64,000 bases of DNA from Allomesorhizobium camelthorni. GTDB taxonomy: Bacteria; Pseudomonadota; Alphaproteobacteria; Rhizobiales; Rhizobiaceae. The stretch is taken from contig NZ_JAAKZF010000023.1 in the NCBI RefSeq assembly GCF_011045125.1, positions 16,681-80,680 on the forward strand. The letters run 5' to 3'. The notes under the pieces were generated by a model. It saw only the letters and a list, made by a program, of their open reading frames with translations. It did not search any database and was not told the DNA's origin. Both the position numbers and the translations under genes were made by a program. Below, one piece after another: positions 47,821-56,293 of the stretch; positions within the stretch are counted from its first letter, which is position 1; each line of letters starts with the position of its first letter.

Positions 47821-48654
47821 ATGAACACCAAACTCCTCCTCATCGTCCTCGACGGCCTGCCGTGGCGCAACTGGCGCAAGTTCATGGGCAACCTCGAGGG
47901 CTGGGTGCAGTCGGGCGAGGCGCGCGTCTGGAAGATGCGCTCCGTCCTGCCCTCCACCTCGGCCTCCTGCTACGCCTCGATTCACACCGGCGTGCCGCCG
48001 CAAGTGCATGGCGTGGTGTCGAACGAGACGCTGTTTCGTGTCGCGCAGCCGGACATCTTTTCCGAGGTGACGAAGGCCGGCGGCAGGACCGGCGCGGTGA
48101 CGCATTCCTTCTGGTCGATCTTCTTCAACCGCGCGCCCTTCGATCTGGTGCGCGATATCGAATATGACGAGCCGGAAGGGCCGATCACGCATGGCCGCTT
48201 CCACACCATGACCGGCTACAATCACAAGAACCAGATGACGCCGAGCGACATCGATCTGTTCGCCACGCTGACCATGCTGGCCGAGCGGCACGGCATCGAC
48301 TACGGCATCCTGCACACCTGCACGCTGGATTCGATGGGTCACCGCTACGGCCATGATTGCGGCGAGATGGATCAGGCGCTGTTTGCCATGGACGCCATGC
48401 TGGCGCCGTTCCTGCCGCGGTGGCTGAAGGCCGGCTACGAGGTGATCGTGACGGCCGACCACGGCCAGACTGCTCGCGGCCACCATGGCGGCCATGACGA
48501 CGAGATGCAGGATTTCGCGCTCTACTATTTCGGCAGGGGCGCGGGACCGAACGAGGATGTTCTGCTCGACCAGCTGCAGCTGGCGCCGACAGTGCTTTCA
48601 CGCCTAGGCGTCCGCATCCCGGAAACAATGCGGGCGAGACCTTTCCTGGACTGA
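47821..48654 (+). CDS. Alkaline-phosphatase-superfamily phosphodiesterase
   Basis: 277 residues from the ATG at 47821; a TTG 12 bases upstream is an alternative start. Metal-binding motifs of the nucleotide pyrophosphatase/phosphodiesterase type are in order: VLDGLPW (Asp), the Ser/Thr nucleophile in PSTSASCYASIHTGVPP, DSMGHRYGHD, and TADHGQTARGHHGG. No signal peptide, so cytoplasmic. It is the last gene of the ABC block and may act on a phosphonate or phosphodiester part of the imported compound; this is inference. A terminator hairpin follows. Confidence 0.85.
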   Translation: MNTKLLLIVLDGLPWRNWRKFMGNLEGWVQSGEARVWKMRSVLPSTSASCYASIHTGVPPQVHGVVSNETLFRVAQPDIFSEVTKAGGRTGAVTHSFWSIFFNRAPFDLVRDIEYDEPEGPITHGRFHTMTGYNHKNQMTPSDIDLFATLTMLAERHGIDYGILHTCTLDSMGHRYGHDCGEMDQALFAMDAMLAPFLPRWLKAGYEVIVTADHGQTARGHHGGHDDEMQDFALYYFGRGAGPNEDVLLDQLQLAPTVLSRLGVRIPETMRARPFLD

Positions 48655-48664
48655 ACGGTCATTC

Positions 48665-48692
48665 AGCGCCCGCCGCCCGAGCGGCGGGCGCT
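48665..48692. terminator. Bidirectional intrinsic terminator
   Basis: Perfect 12-base stem AGCGCCCGCCGC / GCGGCGGGCGCT with a CCGA loop, between the convergent phosphodiesterase and GH16 genes. The flanking T-runs are short, so rho-independent strength is moderate. Confidence 0.75.
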
Positions 48693-48704
48693 GATCTTTG
48701 GGTC

Positions 48705-50093
48705 TCAGGCGAGCCAATCCAGCTCGTAGGCGCGGATGTAGTCGATCTGCATTTCGGCGGGCGTGGCCAGCCCGTCGGCCGGCTCACCGGCCACGCCTCC
48801 CACGGCCAGATTGGCCAGCATGTACATGGGTTGGTGCATATCGTCCGGCGTGTCGGTCCGGAAAACCTCGACATCGTCGAAATACCAGACGAGTTCCTCT
48901 TCGGTCCAAAGCACGCCGTAGGTATGAAAACCTTCGGTGTCGGACACATTAACCGCCGAGGACACCGTCGTGCGGCTTCCCGTCTCGTTCGAATGCAACG
49001 ACACCTGGATAGTCTCGGGATTCTGTCCGCGCATTTCCACGATATCGACTTCGGGCGGCCAGGACCCGTCCGCCGGCAGCAGCCAGAAGGCCGGCCAGGT
49101 TCCGTGATTGTCCGGCATGTCGGCGCGCATCTCGAAATAGCCGTAGGTCTGCGAGAAGGACTCGTAGGTGGTAATCAGCCCGGACGTGTATTGGTAATTG
49201 TTGATCTCGGGCCTGATTGCTTCCGGCGCCCGCGCGGCGGTGATTGTGAGCACGCCATCATCGATGCTGAACGGGTTGACGGAACTCGTCGGGCCGTAAT
49301 CGTGATCGATATACCATTGCCTCTCGCCATTTTCCGCCAGCGTGCTTCCGTTCGGCTGCCCCCACCAGAAATTCGAGTCCCAGGTGCCGCTCGCGCCGTC
49401 CCACAGGCTGAGCGTGTCGAATTCGTCCGAGAATGACAGGCGCATCTCCGATTTATCGAGGTTGAGCTTGAACTGCGCCGCGTGGAACTCATCGACGCTG
49501 GTGTTGGCGAAAACCAGGATCTCGCCGTCGCCGAGATCGAGCCGCGTATCGGCGCCGGTCTGGGTCATGTTCGACCGCACGGCGTCGAACGAGATGAACC
49601 CGTAGTCTTCGAGGCGTACCTGATCCTGGGCTCCGAAATCGAGGATCAGGTCGCTTCCGTTGCCTTCCGAGACGATGAAGATGTCCGCGCCCGATCCGCC
49701 CTTCAGCACGTCGTCGCCCGCACCGCCGTCGAGCGTCTGCCGGCCGGAACCGCCGGCGATTATGTTGTCGCCCGAATTTCCGAAGGCGTAGCGCCCGTCG
49801 CCGGTTACGATGAGGTTTTCGAAATTTTCAGGGAGCGTGTAGCTCATCCACGTATTGATGGTATCCACGCCTTCGCCGGCTCTTTCGAAGGCGCTGTTGC
49901 GGGCCGAATAGAGATAGTAAATGTCATCGCCCAATCCCGCCGACATGACCACGTTTACGGAACTGTCGCCCCACATCGAATCATTGCTGGAGCTGCCGTA
50001 AAGCCGCGGACCGGAATTTGTCGCCGAGAAGTGATTGACGGAAGATCCGCTATAGGGAAGGGGAACGCCTTTGGCGTTGAGTACGGTAGCCAT
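48705..50093 (-). CDS. GH16 glycanase with RTX calcium repeats
   Basis: 462 residues. Residues about 35-200 contain two RTX-like nonapeptide regions, best as GGSGRQTLDGGAGDDVLKGGSGADIF (given here in pieces GGAGDDVLKGG and GSGADIF) near 113-140. From about 218 the GH16 lectin-fold domain includes the catalytic EVDIVE (348-353). There is no N-terminal signal peptide, consistent with type I secretion. Relatives (ExsH, PlyA) cut succinoglycan or other beta-glucans. It is alone, convergent with the phosphodiesterase. Confidence 0.9.
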   Translation of the reverse strand: MATVLNAKGVPLPYSGSSVNHFSATNSGPRLYGSSSNDSMWGDSSVNVVMSAGLGDDIYYLYSARNSAFERAGEGVDTINTWMSYTLPENFENLIVTGDGRYAFGNSGDNIIAGGSGRQTLDGGAGDDVLKGGSGADIFIVSEGNGSDLILDFGAQDQVRLEDYGFISFDAVRSNMTQTGADTRLDLGDGEILVFANTSVDEFHAAQFKLNLDKSEMRLSFSDEFDTLSLWDGASGTWDSNFWWGQPNGSTLAENGERQWYIDHDYGPTSSVNPFSIDDGVLTITAARAPEAIRPEINNYQYTSGLITTYESFSQTYGYFEMRADMPDNHGTWPAFWLLPADGSWPPEVDIVEMRGQNPETIQVSLHSNETGSRTTVSSAVNVSDTEGFHTYGVLWTEEELVWYFDDVEVFRTDTPDDMHQPMYMLANLAVGGVAGEPADGLATPAEMQIDYIRAYELDWLA

Positions 50094-50294
50094 ACGGCCT
50101 CCTGTTCCTGCGTTTTATCCTCCCCGCAGCAGGCTAGCATCCATGTCCCACCGGGGCGACCGGGTTCGCGTTAACGTTGTGCAACACCGGGTTAACTGAT
50201 TTGCTCTCCGCCCGTCGATTTGCGCTTGCCATTTGCATCGGCGTCGTCATCAGGACGCGTGAAAATGGTGCGGCGCAGGGTACCCTGGAAACGC

Positions 50295-51236
50295 TCACCA
50301 CGCCCACTCGCCCTTGCCGAGCACGGTTACCGCCTCGATGATCCGGCCAAAGCTGGCGCGGGCCCGTGAAATCATATGCCGCCCGCGCAGATAGCCGTGC
50401 ACGAGCCCCGGCTCCTCATGCCACCAGGCCCTGCCTCCGGCCGCAACTACGCGGCTGCCATAGGCCTCGCCGTCAGAGGACAGCGGGTCGCATTCGGCGG
50501 TCACGATCACGGTCGGCGGCAGATTGGCGAAATCGGCATCGGCGAGCGGCGCGAGCGTGATGTCGCCGGTGCGGTCGATACCGCCGGTGCGGATATTTTT
50601 GTAGAATTCCAGGTCGCGCACGGTCAGCATGGGCGCCTCGGCATGGGTGATATAGGAACCCTTCGAAGCGTCGCCGCCGAGCCCCGGATAGATCAGCACC
50701 TGCCCGACCGGGTGGCGCTTGTGGCCGCGCGTCGCGTGGCTGACCGCGGCTGCAAGATTGCCGCCGGCCGAATCGCCGCAAAGCAGGATCGGCCGCTTGT
50801 AGGCAGTCGTCGCCCAGTCGAACGCCGCCAGCGCATCGTCGAATGCGGCCGGGTGAACGTGCTCTGGCGCGAGGCGATAATCGACCGAGACCACCTCGTA
50901 ACCGCTGCCGGCGCACAATTCGGCGCAGATGTCGTCATGGCTGTCGAGCCCACCGAGGATAAAACCGCCGCCGTGAAAATAGAGCACCATGGCCGAGGAT
51001 TCCGGCGCGGCGGTGCGGTAGGTGCGGATCGGAATGGCATGCGCCGGCGTGCTGATCGTCGAATCCTCGACCGTCACGCCTTCCGGATAACCGGCATGGA
51101 AGGCGCGGCACATGCGGTCATAGATCTCGCGCTGCTCGTCGATTGTGTAGTCGACGGTATCGGGCGGATAATAGGAATTGGTGCGCTCGATGAACGCCCA
51201 GGTCTCCGCGTCGATCAGTTTTTCGTAGTCGGTCAT
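50295..51236 (-). CDS. Alpha/beta hydrolase, HSL-type esterase
   Basis: 313 residues. The oxyanion-hole motif HGGGFILGG (about 88), the nucleophile elbow GDSAGGN (about 155), Asp in ECDPLSSDG and His in LVHGYLRG are in the order expected of the hormone-sensitive-lipase family. No signal peptide. The family hydrolyses short-chain esters. The neighbouring gene pieces are a broken NTF2-like gene and the carnitine block; no operon is evident. Confidence 0.9.
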   Translation of the reverse strand: MTDYEKLIDAETWAFIERTNSYYPPDTVDYTIDEQREIYDRMCRAFHAGYPEGVTVEDSTISTPAHAIPIRTYRTAAPESSAMVLYFHGGGFILGGLDSHDDICAELCAGSGYEVVSVDYRLAPEHVHPAAFDDALAAFDWATTAYKRPILLCGDSAGGNLAAAVSHATRGHKRHPVGQVLIYPGLGGDASKGSYITHAEAPMLTVRDLEFYKNIRTGGIDRTGDITLAPLADADFANLPPTVIVTAECDPLSSDGEAYGSRVVAAGGRAWWHEEPGLVHGYLRGRHMISRARASFGRIIEAVTVLGKGEWAW

Positions 51237-51303
51237 GGCGATCGTTTGCCGACTCCCTTGCGCTTCAGTTGCGGCCGCCGACCTGTCTTCGAACTGGCGC
51301 GCC

Positions 51304-51568
51304 CTACGAGTTCGAAAATCGGTCGATCACCCAAAGCCATGTTCCGTCACCCTGGCGGCGGGCGACTTCGGCACTGACGCTGCCGTCGGGAAAACGTGTA
51401 GAGGTAAGCGCCAGGTCTCCACTGACGACGGCGGGGCGTTGCTCCCCGAACTGGAACTGGCGCCCCTGATGCGATGATCTCCGCAAAGAAGGTGCGGATT
51501 GCATCCTTGCCCTCGGTCAAGCCGTCGCCGCTGTCGATGATGGCGCCGGGTTCATAGAGCGCCACCAT
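51304..51568 (-). pseudogene. Broken SnoaL/NTF2-like gene
   Basis: Two overlapping frames together give an NTF2-like protein: the first (51568 leftward) reads MVALYEPGAIIDSGDGLTEG and AIRTFFAEIIASGAPV, the second (from about 51463 leftward) continues FGEQRPAVVSGDLALTSTRF and ends VARRQGDGTWLWVIDRFSNS. The switch is near 51463 and requires a single-base frameshift. Upstream codons in the first frame (QDLERFLVTRQ) run on without an ATG to a double stop. So the gene is frameshifted and lacks a start; a sequencing error at one site cannot be ruled out for the frameshift alone. Confidence 0.7.
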
Positions 51569-51683
51569 TCCATCCAGATCTCCGACCCTCTGCCGAGTGA
51601 CCAGAAAGCGCTCAAGATCCTGCAGATCGCGAGCCGGCTCAGTTCATCAGCCACGGCGAGTTCCTCTCGAAAACGATGGCGGC

Positions 51684-52466
51684 CTATCTGCCCTTCCACA
51701 CTGGATCCCGCTTTTCGGCAAACGCGCGAAAGCCTTCCTGGTTGTCCTCCGACGCATATAATTCGTCCACCGTGCGGAATTTTCGCTTGGTGATCCAGTT
51801 CATCGCGTCCTGGAATTCCATTGCCTCGGCGCGCCGCGCGACCTCCTTGATCGCGGCGAAAACCAGCGGCGGCCCGCCGGCGAGCACGCGCGCAATCTCC
51901 CAGACCCGGTCCTCCAGCTTGTCCTTCGGCAGCATTTCGTTGACCAGCCCCCAGCGATGCGCCTCCGCCACATCCATCCAGCGCCCGGTGAGCAGGAGGT
52001 CCATGGCGACATGATACGGAATGCGCTTCGGCAGCTTCACCGTTGCGGCGTCGGCCAGCGTGCCGGCGCGGATTTCCGGAAGCGCGAAGCTCGAATGATC
52101 CGAGGCATAGATCAGGTCGCACGACAGCGCGAGCTCGAAACCGCCGCCGACCGCCATGCCGTTGACGCAGGCGATCACCGGCTTGTTCATGTCGCGCAAT
52201 TCCTGCAGGCCGCCGAAGCCGCCAACGCCGTAGTCGCCGTCGACCGCGTCGCCGCCGGCCGCCGCCTTCAAATCCCAGCCTGCGCAGAAGAATTTGTCGC
52301 CCGCGGTTTTCACGATGGCGACGCGCAGGTCCGTGTCGTCGCGAAACGCCTGGAAGGTCTCGCCCATGAGGCGGGACGTCTGCAGGTCGATGGCGTTGGC
52401 CTTCGGCCGGTCCAGCGTGACCTCGAAAATGCCGCCCTCGCGGCGCGTGGTGATTACTTCGGTCAT
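51684..52466 (-). CDS. caiD: Carnitinyl-CoA dehydratase-like (CaiD) crotonase
   Basis: 260 residues. The crotonase fold shows FCAGWDLKAAA and GMAVGGGFELALSCDL with the oxyanion-hole Gly, then SFALPEIRAG with the catalytic-loop Glu. The start pattern LDRPKANAID and the end FAEKRDPVWKGR agree with the CaiD subgroup, which interconverts carnitinyl-CoA and crotonobetainyl-CoA. The ATG overlaps the stop of the acyl-CoA ligase gene by 4 bases, so they are coupled. This fits carnitine use, though other crotonobetaine-like substrates are possible. Confidence 0.85.
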   Translation of the reverse strand: MTEVITTRREGGIFEVTLDRPKANAIDLQTSRLMGETFQAFRDDTDLRVAIVKTAGDKFFCAGWDLKAAAGGDAVDGDYGVGGFGGLQELRDMNKPVIACVNGMAVGGGFELALSCDLIYASDHSSFALPEIRAGTLADAATVKLPKRIPYHVAMDLLLTGRWMDVAEAHRWGLVNEMLPKDKLEDRVWEIARVLAGGPPLVFAAIKEVARRAEAMEFQDAMNWITKRKFRTVDELYASEDNQEGFRAFAEKRDPVWKGR

Positions 52467-54757
52467 GGGTTTTCTCCCTTGGCGTCAGCGTGCGCGACTC
52501 CCTCCCCGTTGCGGGGAGGGTGGCCCGGAGGGCCGGGTGGGGGTGGCGCAGAATACTGTGTCGGTGAAGAACCGAGCGCTTCGTCTCCACCCCCCTCCGT
52601 CGCCTCCGGCGACACCTCCCCCGCAAGGGGGGAGGAGGGCGCTTTCCGCATCACCATCAGCGCATCGGCAATCCACGCGCCCTGCCCTTCCCGGCAAACG
52701 ATAAGCGGGTTGATATCCATCTCCTCGACCCTATCAGCGTTCTCCAGCACAAACGCCGCAATGCCCAGAATAGCCTCGATCGCGGCATCGAGATCGGCCT
52801 TCGGCCGGCCGCGATAGCCATCCAGCAGCGGAAACAGTTTCAGCCCGCGCAGTTCGGTTTCGATGTCATCCCGCGTCGCCGGCAGCATCAGCGTGGCGGA
52901 GTCCTTCAGAAGCTCGACCAGCACGCCGCCCGTGCCGACGGTCATCACCGGGCCGAACATCGGGTCCCGCGTGAAACCGACGATCAACTCGGCGACCGCG
53001 CCCTGGACCATGCGCTCGATGTAAAGCTCGTCGCCGAGCGGCAGCAGCGCCGCCGCGGCGGCCCGCACCTCTTCGGCGGATTTCAAATTGAGCCTGACTG
53101 CGCCCAGCTCGCTCTTGTGGGCAACCCCCAGCGCTTTCAGCGCAACCGGCAAGCCGAGCGCGTCGGTGGCGACAACCGCCTCCGCCACGGCTCCGGCGCG
53201 CTGGCCCTTCGGGACCGGCAGGCTTGCTTTGGCGAGCAGGGTTTTGGCCTCGGCTTCGTCCAGCGCGCAAGTGTCGCCCTCCCCCTTGAGGGAAGGGGTT
53301 AGGGGTGTCTTGGCGCCGATACCCCCACCCGCGCCTTCGGCGCGACCTCCCCTCAAGGGGGAGGTAGAAGGCCGCTTCCACGCCTCCCCTATAAACGCCG
53401 CCGCCTCGGCTGCTTCCATCGCTTCGACTATGCCATGCAACGGCACGATGCCGCGCCGGAAAAGCTTGGCGGCATGCTCTTCCGGCAGGTTTTCCAGCAT
53501 CGAAGCGACGATCGCGCCGCGCGCGCCATTGGCCTTCAGGGCCGCCTCGAATGCCCGCACCGTCGGCCACCAGTCGGCGTCGGAGCAACGGTCAGTACGC
53601 GGGAAATCGAGCACCAGCATATTGAGGTCAAACCCTCCCGAGACCATCGCCGTGAAGGTCTCGGCCATCGCCGGTTCGTTGTTCCAGATGAAGGTGTGGT
53701 AGTCGAGCGGATTGGCGACCGCCACCAGCGGGCCGAGCGTCGATTTCACATGCGCCCGGTGCGCCTCGGTAAGAGCTGGGAAACGGACTTTCCGCCCCTC
53801 CGCGGTGTCGGCCATCACGGATGCTTCGCCACCGGAACAGCTCATCGAGGAAAGCGTGTAGCCGGAAAGCGGGCCGCCGGCATGAAGCAGCTTCAGCGTT
53901 TCGAGGAAGGACGGGATCGAACCGACCCGCGCAATGCCTAGCCGCTTGAGGAAGGCTTCGGACGCGGCGTCGGACCCGGCGAGCGAGGCGGTGTGCGAGA
54001 TGGTGGCGGCTCGCGCCTGCTCGGAACGGCCGACCTTCATCGCCACGATCGGCTTCTTCAGCTCCCGCGCCCTCGCCGCCAGCCGCTCGAAACCAGCTGC
54101 CGAATCGAAGCCTTCAATGTGCAGCCCGAGGCAGGAGACACGGTCGTCCTCGATCAGCCCGAGCGCCATCTCGGACAGCCCGGTCTGCGCCTGGTTGCCG
54201 GCCGTCATCAGGAAGGCGATCGGCAGGCCGCGCTTCTGCATGGTGAGGTTGCAGGCAATGTTGGACGACTGCGTGATGATCGCCGCACCGCGCGTACCCG
54301 CCTCCAGCCGCTGTCCGCCATGCTGGTCCGGCCACAGCAGCGCCCCGTCGGCATAGTTGATCAGGCCGTAGCAGTTGGGACCGATGACCGGCATGTCGCC
54401 CGCGGCTACGACCAGTTCCGTCTGCAGCCGCTCGCCGTCCTCGTCGTCCGCGCCGGCCTCCCGGAAGCCCGCGGCGAAGCAGATGGCGCCGCCCGCCCGG
54501 CGCGCCGCAAGCTCGCGCACGACATCGATGGTGGCGAAACGGTTGACGCCGATGAACACGGCATCCGGAGAGCCCGGCAGGTCGGCGACCGAGCGGTAGG
54601 CCCTCACGCCCTCGATCTCGTCCTTCTTCGGATGCACCGGCCAGATGTCACCGGGAAAGCCCATCTTCAGCGATTGCCTGACGACATTGATGGCGAAAGC
54701 GCCGCCGCCGATCACGGCGATGGATTTCGGGCGCAGCAGGCGTTCAAGACGGTTCAC
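52463..54757 (-). CDS. NDP-forming acyl-CoA synthetase (CoA-binding, ligase and ATP-grasp domains) with two in-frame repeat insertions
   Basis: 764 residues. The CoA-binding domain starts LLRPKSIAVIGGGAFA; next come the succinyl-CoA-ligase-like domain with GPNCYGLINY and the catalytic region SNIACNLTMQ; the ATP-grasp domain begins about residue 505 (ALDEAEAKTLLAKAS to KALGVAHKSELGAVRL). Two Pro/Gly-rich inserts come from palindromic elements: residues about 465-494 (STSPLRGGRAEGAGGG, TPSLKGEGD) in the linker before ATP-grasp, and the last 55 or so (SSPLAGEVSPEATEGGG, PPRNGEG) as a tail. It likely activates a carnitine-type acid with CoA, releasing ADP. Confidence 0.88.
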   Translation of the reverse strand: MNRLERLLRPKSIAVIGGGAFAINVVRQSLKMGFPGDIWPVHPKKDEIEGVRAYRSVADLPGSPDAVFIGVNRFATIDVVRELAARRAGGAICFAAGFREAGADDEDGERLQTELVVAAGDMPVIGPNCYGLINYADGALLWPDQHGGQRLEAGTRGAAIITQSSNIACNLTMQKRGLPIAFLMTAGNQAQTGLSEMALGLIEDDRVSCLGLHIEGFDSAAGFERLAARARELKKPIVAMKVGRSEQARAATISHTASLAGSDAASEAFLKRLGIARVGSIPSFLETLKLLHAGGPLSGYTLSSMSCSGGEASVMADTAEGRKVRFPALTEAHRAHVKSTLGPLVAVANPLDYHTFIWNNEPAMAETFTAMVSGGFDLNMLVLDFPRTDRCSDADWWPTVRAFEAALKANGARGAIVASMLENLPEEHAAKLFRRGIVPLHGIVEAMEAAEAAAFIGEAWKRPSTSPLRGGRAEGAGGGIGAKTPLTPSLKGEGDTCALDEAEAKTLLAKASLPVPKGQRAGAVAEAVVATDALGLPVALKALGVAHKSELGAVRLNLKSAEEVRAAAAALLPLGDELYIERMVQGAVAELIVGFTRDPMFGPVMTVGTGGVLVELLKDSATLMLPATRDDIETELRGLKLFPLLDGYRGRPKADLDAAIEAILGIAAFVLENADRVEEMDINPLIVCREGQGAWIADALMVMRKAPSSPLAGEVSPEATEGGGDEALGSSPTQYSAPPPPGPPGHPPRNGEGVAHADAKGENP
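52501..52635. repeat. Palindromic element forming the ligase C-terminus (family C)
   Basis: Arms start CCTCCCCGTTGCGGGGAGGG (52501-52520) and end CTCCCCCGCAAGGGGGGAGG (about 52616-52635), imperfect inverted copies with inner GGTGGGGGTGG / CCACCCCCCTCC. The element lies in the ligase frame without stop and encodes the tail. Confidence 0.85.
53278..53364. repeat. Palindromic element in the ligase inter-domain linker (family C)
   Basis: Perfect 15-base terminal arms CCTCCCCCTTGAGGG (53278-53292) and its complement (53350-53364). The inner part has ACCCCCACCCGCGCC-like sequence as in the xdhC element. Total 87 bases, 29 codons, no stop in the ligase frame. Confidence 0.85.
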
Positions 54758-54777
54758 CGATTTGCTCCCGCCGCAAA

Positions 54778-54911
54778 TGCCCCCTCCACCACGCTTCGCG
54801 TGGTCCCCCTCCCCCGCTTCGCAGGGGAGGATCCGAGGTCACGGCCGGCCGCAGCGTGGATCCTCCCCCGTTTACGGGGGAGGGGGACCGCCGAAGGCGG
54901 TGGAGGGGGCA
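54778..54911. repeat. Intergenic palindromic element (family C variant)
   Basis: Arms 54778-54834 and 54858-54911 are inverted copies: TGCCCCCTCCACC at the ends, GGTCCCCCTCCCCCG and GGGGAGGATCC inside, with a few differences. It lies between the ligase start and the dehydrogenase stop, on the same strand, and fills nearly all the 181-base gap. Confidence 0.87.
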
Positions 54912-54938
54912 GTCCCAAGTCCATTCGCAGTCGCGCCA

Positions 54939-56102
54939 TCATCCCCCCACCGCCCTGAGCATCGCCCTTGAAATGATATGCCGCTGGATCTCGCTCGTGC
55001 CTTCCCATATCCGCTCCACGCGCGCGTCGCGCCAGATGCGCTCCAGCGGCAGGTCGTCCATCAGGCCCATGCCGCCATGGATCTGGATGGCCTCGTCAGC
55101 AACGAAGGCCAGCATTTCCGTAGCCTTGAGCTTGGCCATCGCCATGTCCTGGTCGGTCACAGTGCCCTGGTCGTATTTCCAGCCGGCCTCGAACACCATC
55201 AAGTCGGCCGCCTTCAGTTCAGTCGCCATGTCGGCGAGCTTGAACGACACGCCTTGGAACTTGCCGATCTGCTGGCCGAACTGCTCGCGGCTTGCGGCAT
55301 ATTCGATGGCGTGGCCGAGCGCGCGTTCGGCGCGGCCGAGACAAGTTGCTGCAACCTGCAGCCGCGTCGCGCCGAGCCACGAATTGGCGACCTCGAAGCC
55401 CTTGTGGACCTCGCCGAGCACCTGTTCCTTGGGCAGACGGCAATTGTCGAATTCGAGGATCGAATTCGTATAGCCGCGGTGCGAGACGTTGCGGTAGCCG
55501 TCGCGCACGGTGAAGCCCGGCGTGCCCTTGTCGACGAAGAAGGCGGTGATCTTCTTGCGCTTGCCGCGCGGCGAATCTTCTTCCCCCGACGCCATGAATA
55601 CGATGGCGAAATCCGCGATGTCGGCGTGGGAGATAAAATGCTTGGTGCCGTTGAGCACCCAGTCGCCGCCGTCCTGAACGGCGGTCGCCTTCATGCCGCG
55701 CAGATCGGATCCCGCGCCCGGTTCGGTCATCGCCAGGCAGTCGGATTTCTCGCCGCGGATGCACGGAAACAGATATTTCTCGCGCTGCTCCGGCGTTCCG
55801 GCGAGCAGGATGTTCGACGGCCGCGCCACGCAGGTCCAGTGCAGCGCATAATTGGCGCGGCCAAGCTCCTTTTCGTAGAGCAGCCATGTCACCGTATCGA
55901 GCCCGGCGCCGCCGACGTCCTCCGGCATATTGGCGGCATAAAGCCCGGCCTCAATCGCCTTTGCCTTCAGCTCATCGATCAGTTCCCGGCGCAGAACGCC
56001 GGTGCGCTCGACCTCGGCCTCATGCGGATAGAGTTCGTTCTCGACGAAGGCCCGCGTGGTGTCGACGATCAGCCGCTGTTCTTCCGTTAGGCCGAAATCC
56101 AT
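54939..56102 (-). CDS. Acyl-CoA dehydrogenase
   Basis: 387 residues from the ATG at 56102 (AGGTG upstream); an earlier in-frame start lies in a repeat and is rejected. Flavin and substrate motifs: AMTEPGAGSDLRGM, FQGVSFKLADMATEL, IHGGMGLMDDLPLERIWRDARVERI (given in pieces IHGGMGLMD and ERIWRDARVERI) and GTSEIQRHII. The family oxidises acyl-CoA at the alpha-beta bond or reduces crotonobetainyl-CoA. In this cluster it may act on a betainyl-type thioester; inferred from the neighbours. Confidence 0.92.
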   Translation of the reverse strand: MDFGLTEEQRLIVDTTRAFVENELYPHEAEVERTGVLRRELIDELKAKAIEAGLYAANMPEDVGGAGLDTVTWLLYEKELGRANYALHWTCVARPSNILLAGTPEQREKYLFPCIRGEKSDCLAMTEPGAGSDLRGMKATAVQDGGDWVLNGTKHFISHADIADFAIVFMASGEEDSPRGKRKKITAFFVDKGTPGFTVRDGYRNVSHRGYTNSILEFDNCRLPKEQVLGEVHKGFEVANSWLGATRLQVAATCLGRAERALGHAIEYAASREQFGQQIGKFQGVSFKLADMATELKAADLMVFEAGWKYDQGTVTDQDMAMAKLKATEMLAFVADEAIQIHGGMGLMDDLPLERIWRDARVERIWEGTSEIQRHIISRAMLRAVGG

Positions 56103-56130
56103 GTTCACATCACCTGTTGCAGGGTTTGGT

Positions 56131-56285
56131 CGTGCGTCCTTCGACAAGCTCAGGATGAGGACTGTGGGTGCTTAAGATCAGGCAGGTCTGCACCAACCTT
56201 AATCTGCAAGGCCAGCACCCACCTCAATATTGCAAGCCCGCCAGCACACAACGGTCCTCATCCTGAGCTTGTCGAAGGACGCACG
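56131..56285. repeat. Inverted pair of GTGCGTCCTTCGACAAGC repeats (family A variant)
   Basis: Arms 56131-56161 and 56255-56285 are perfectly complementary over 31 bases, running CGTGCGTCCTTCGACAAGCT to CAGGATGAGGA. The unit is the shortened form of the family A unit, without the central GCACC. It fills most of the gap between the dehydrogenase and carnitine dehydrogenase genes. Confidence 0.9.
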
Positions 56286-56293
56286 ACACCGCC

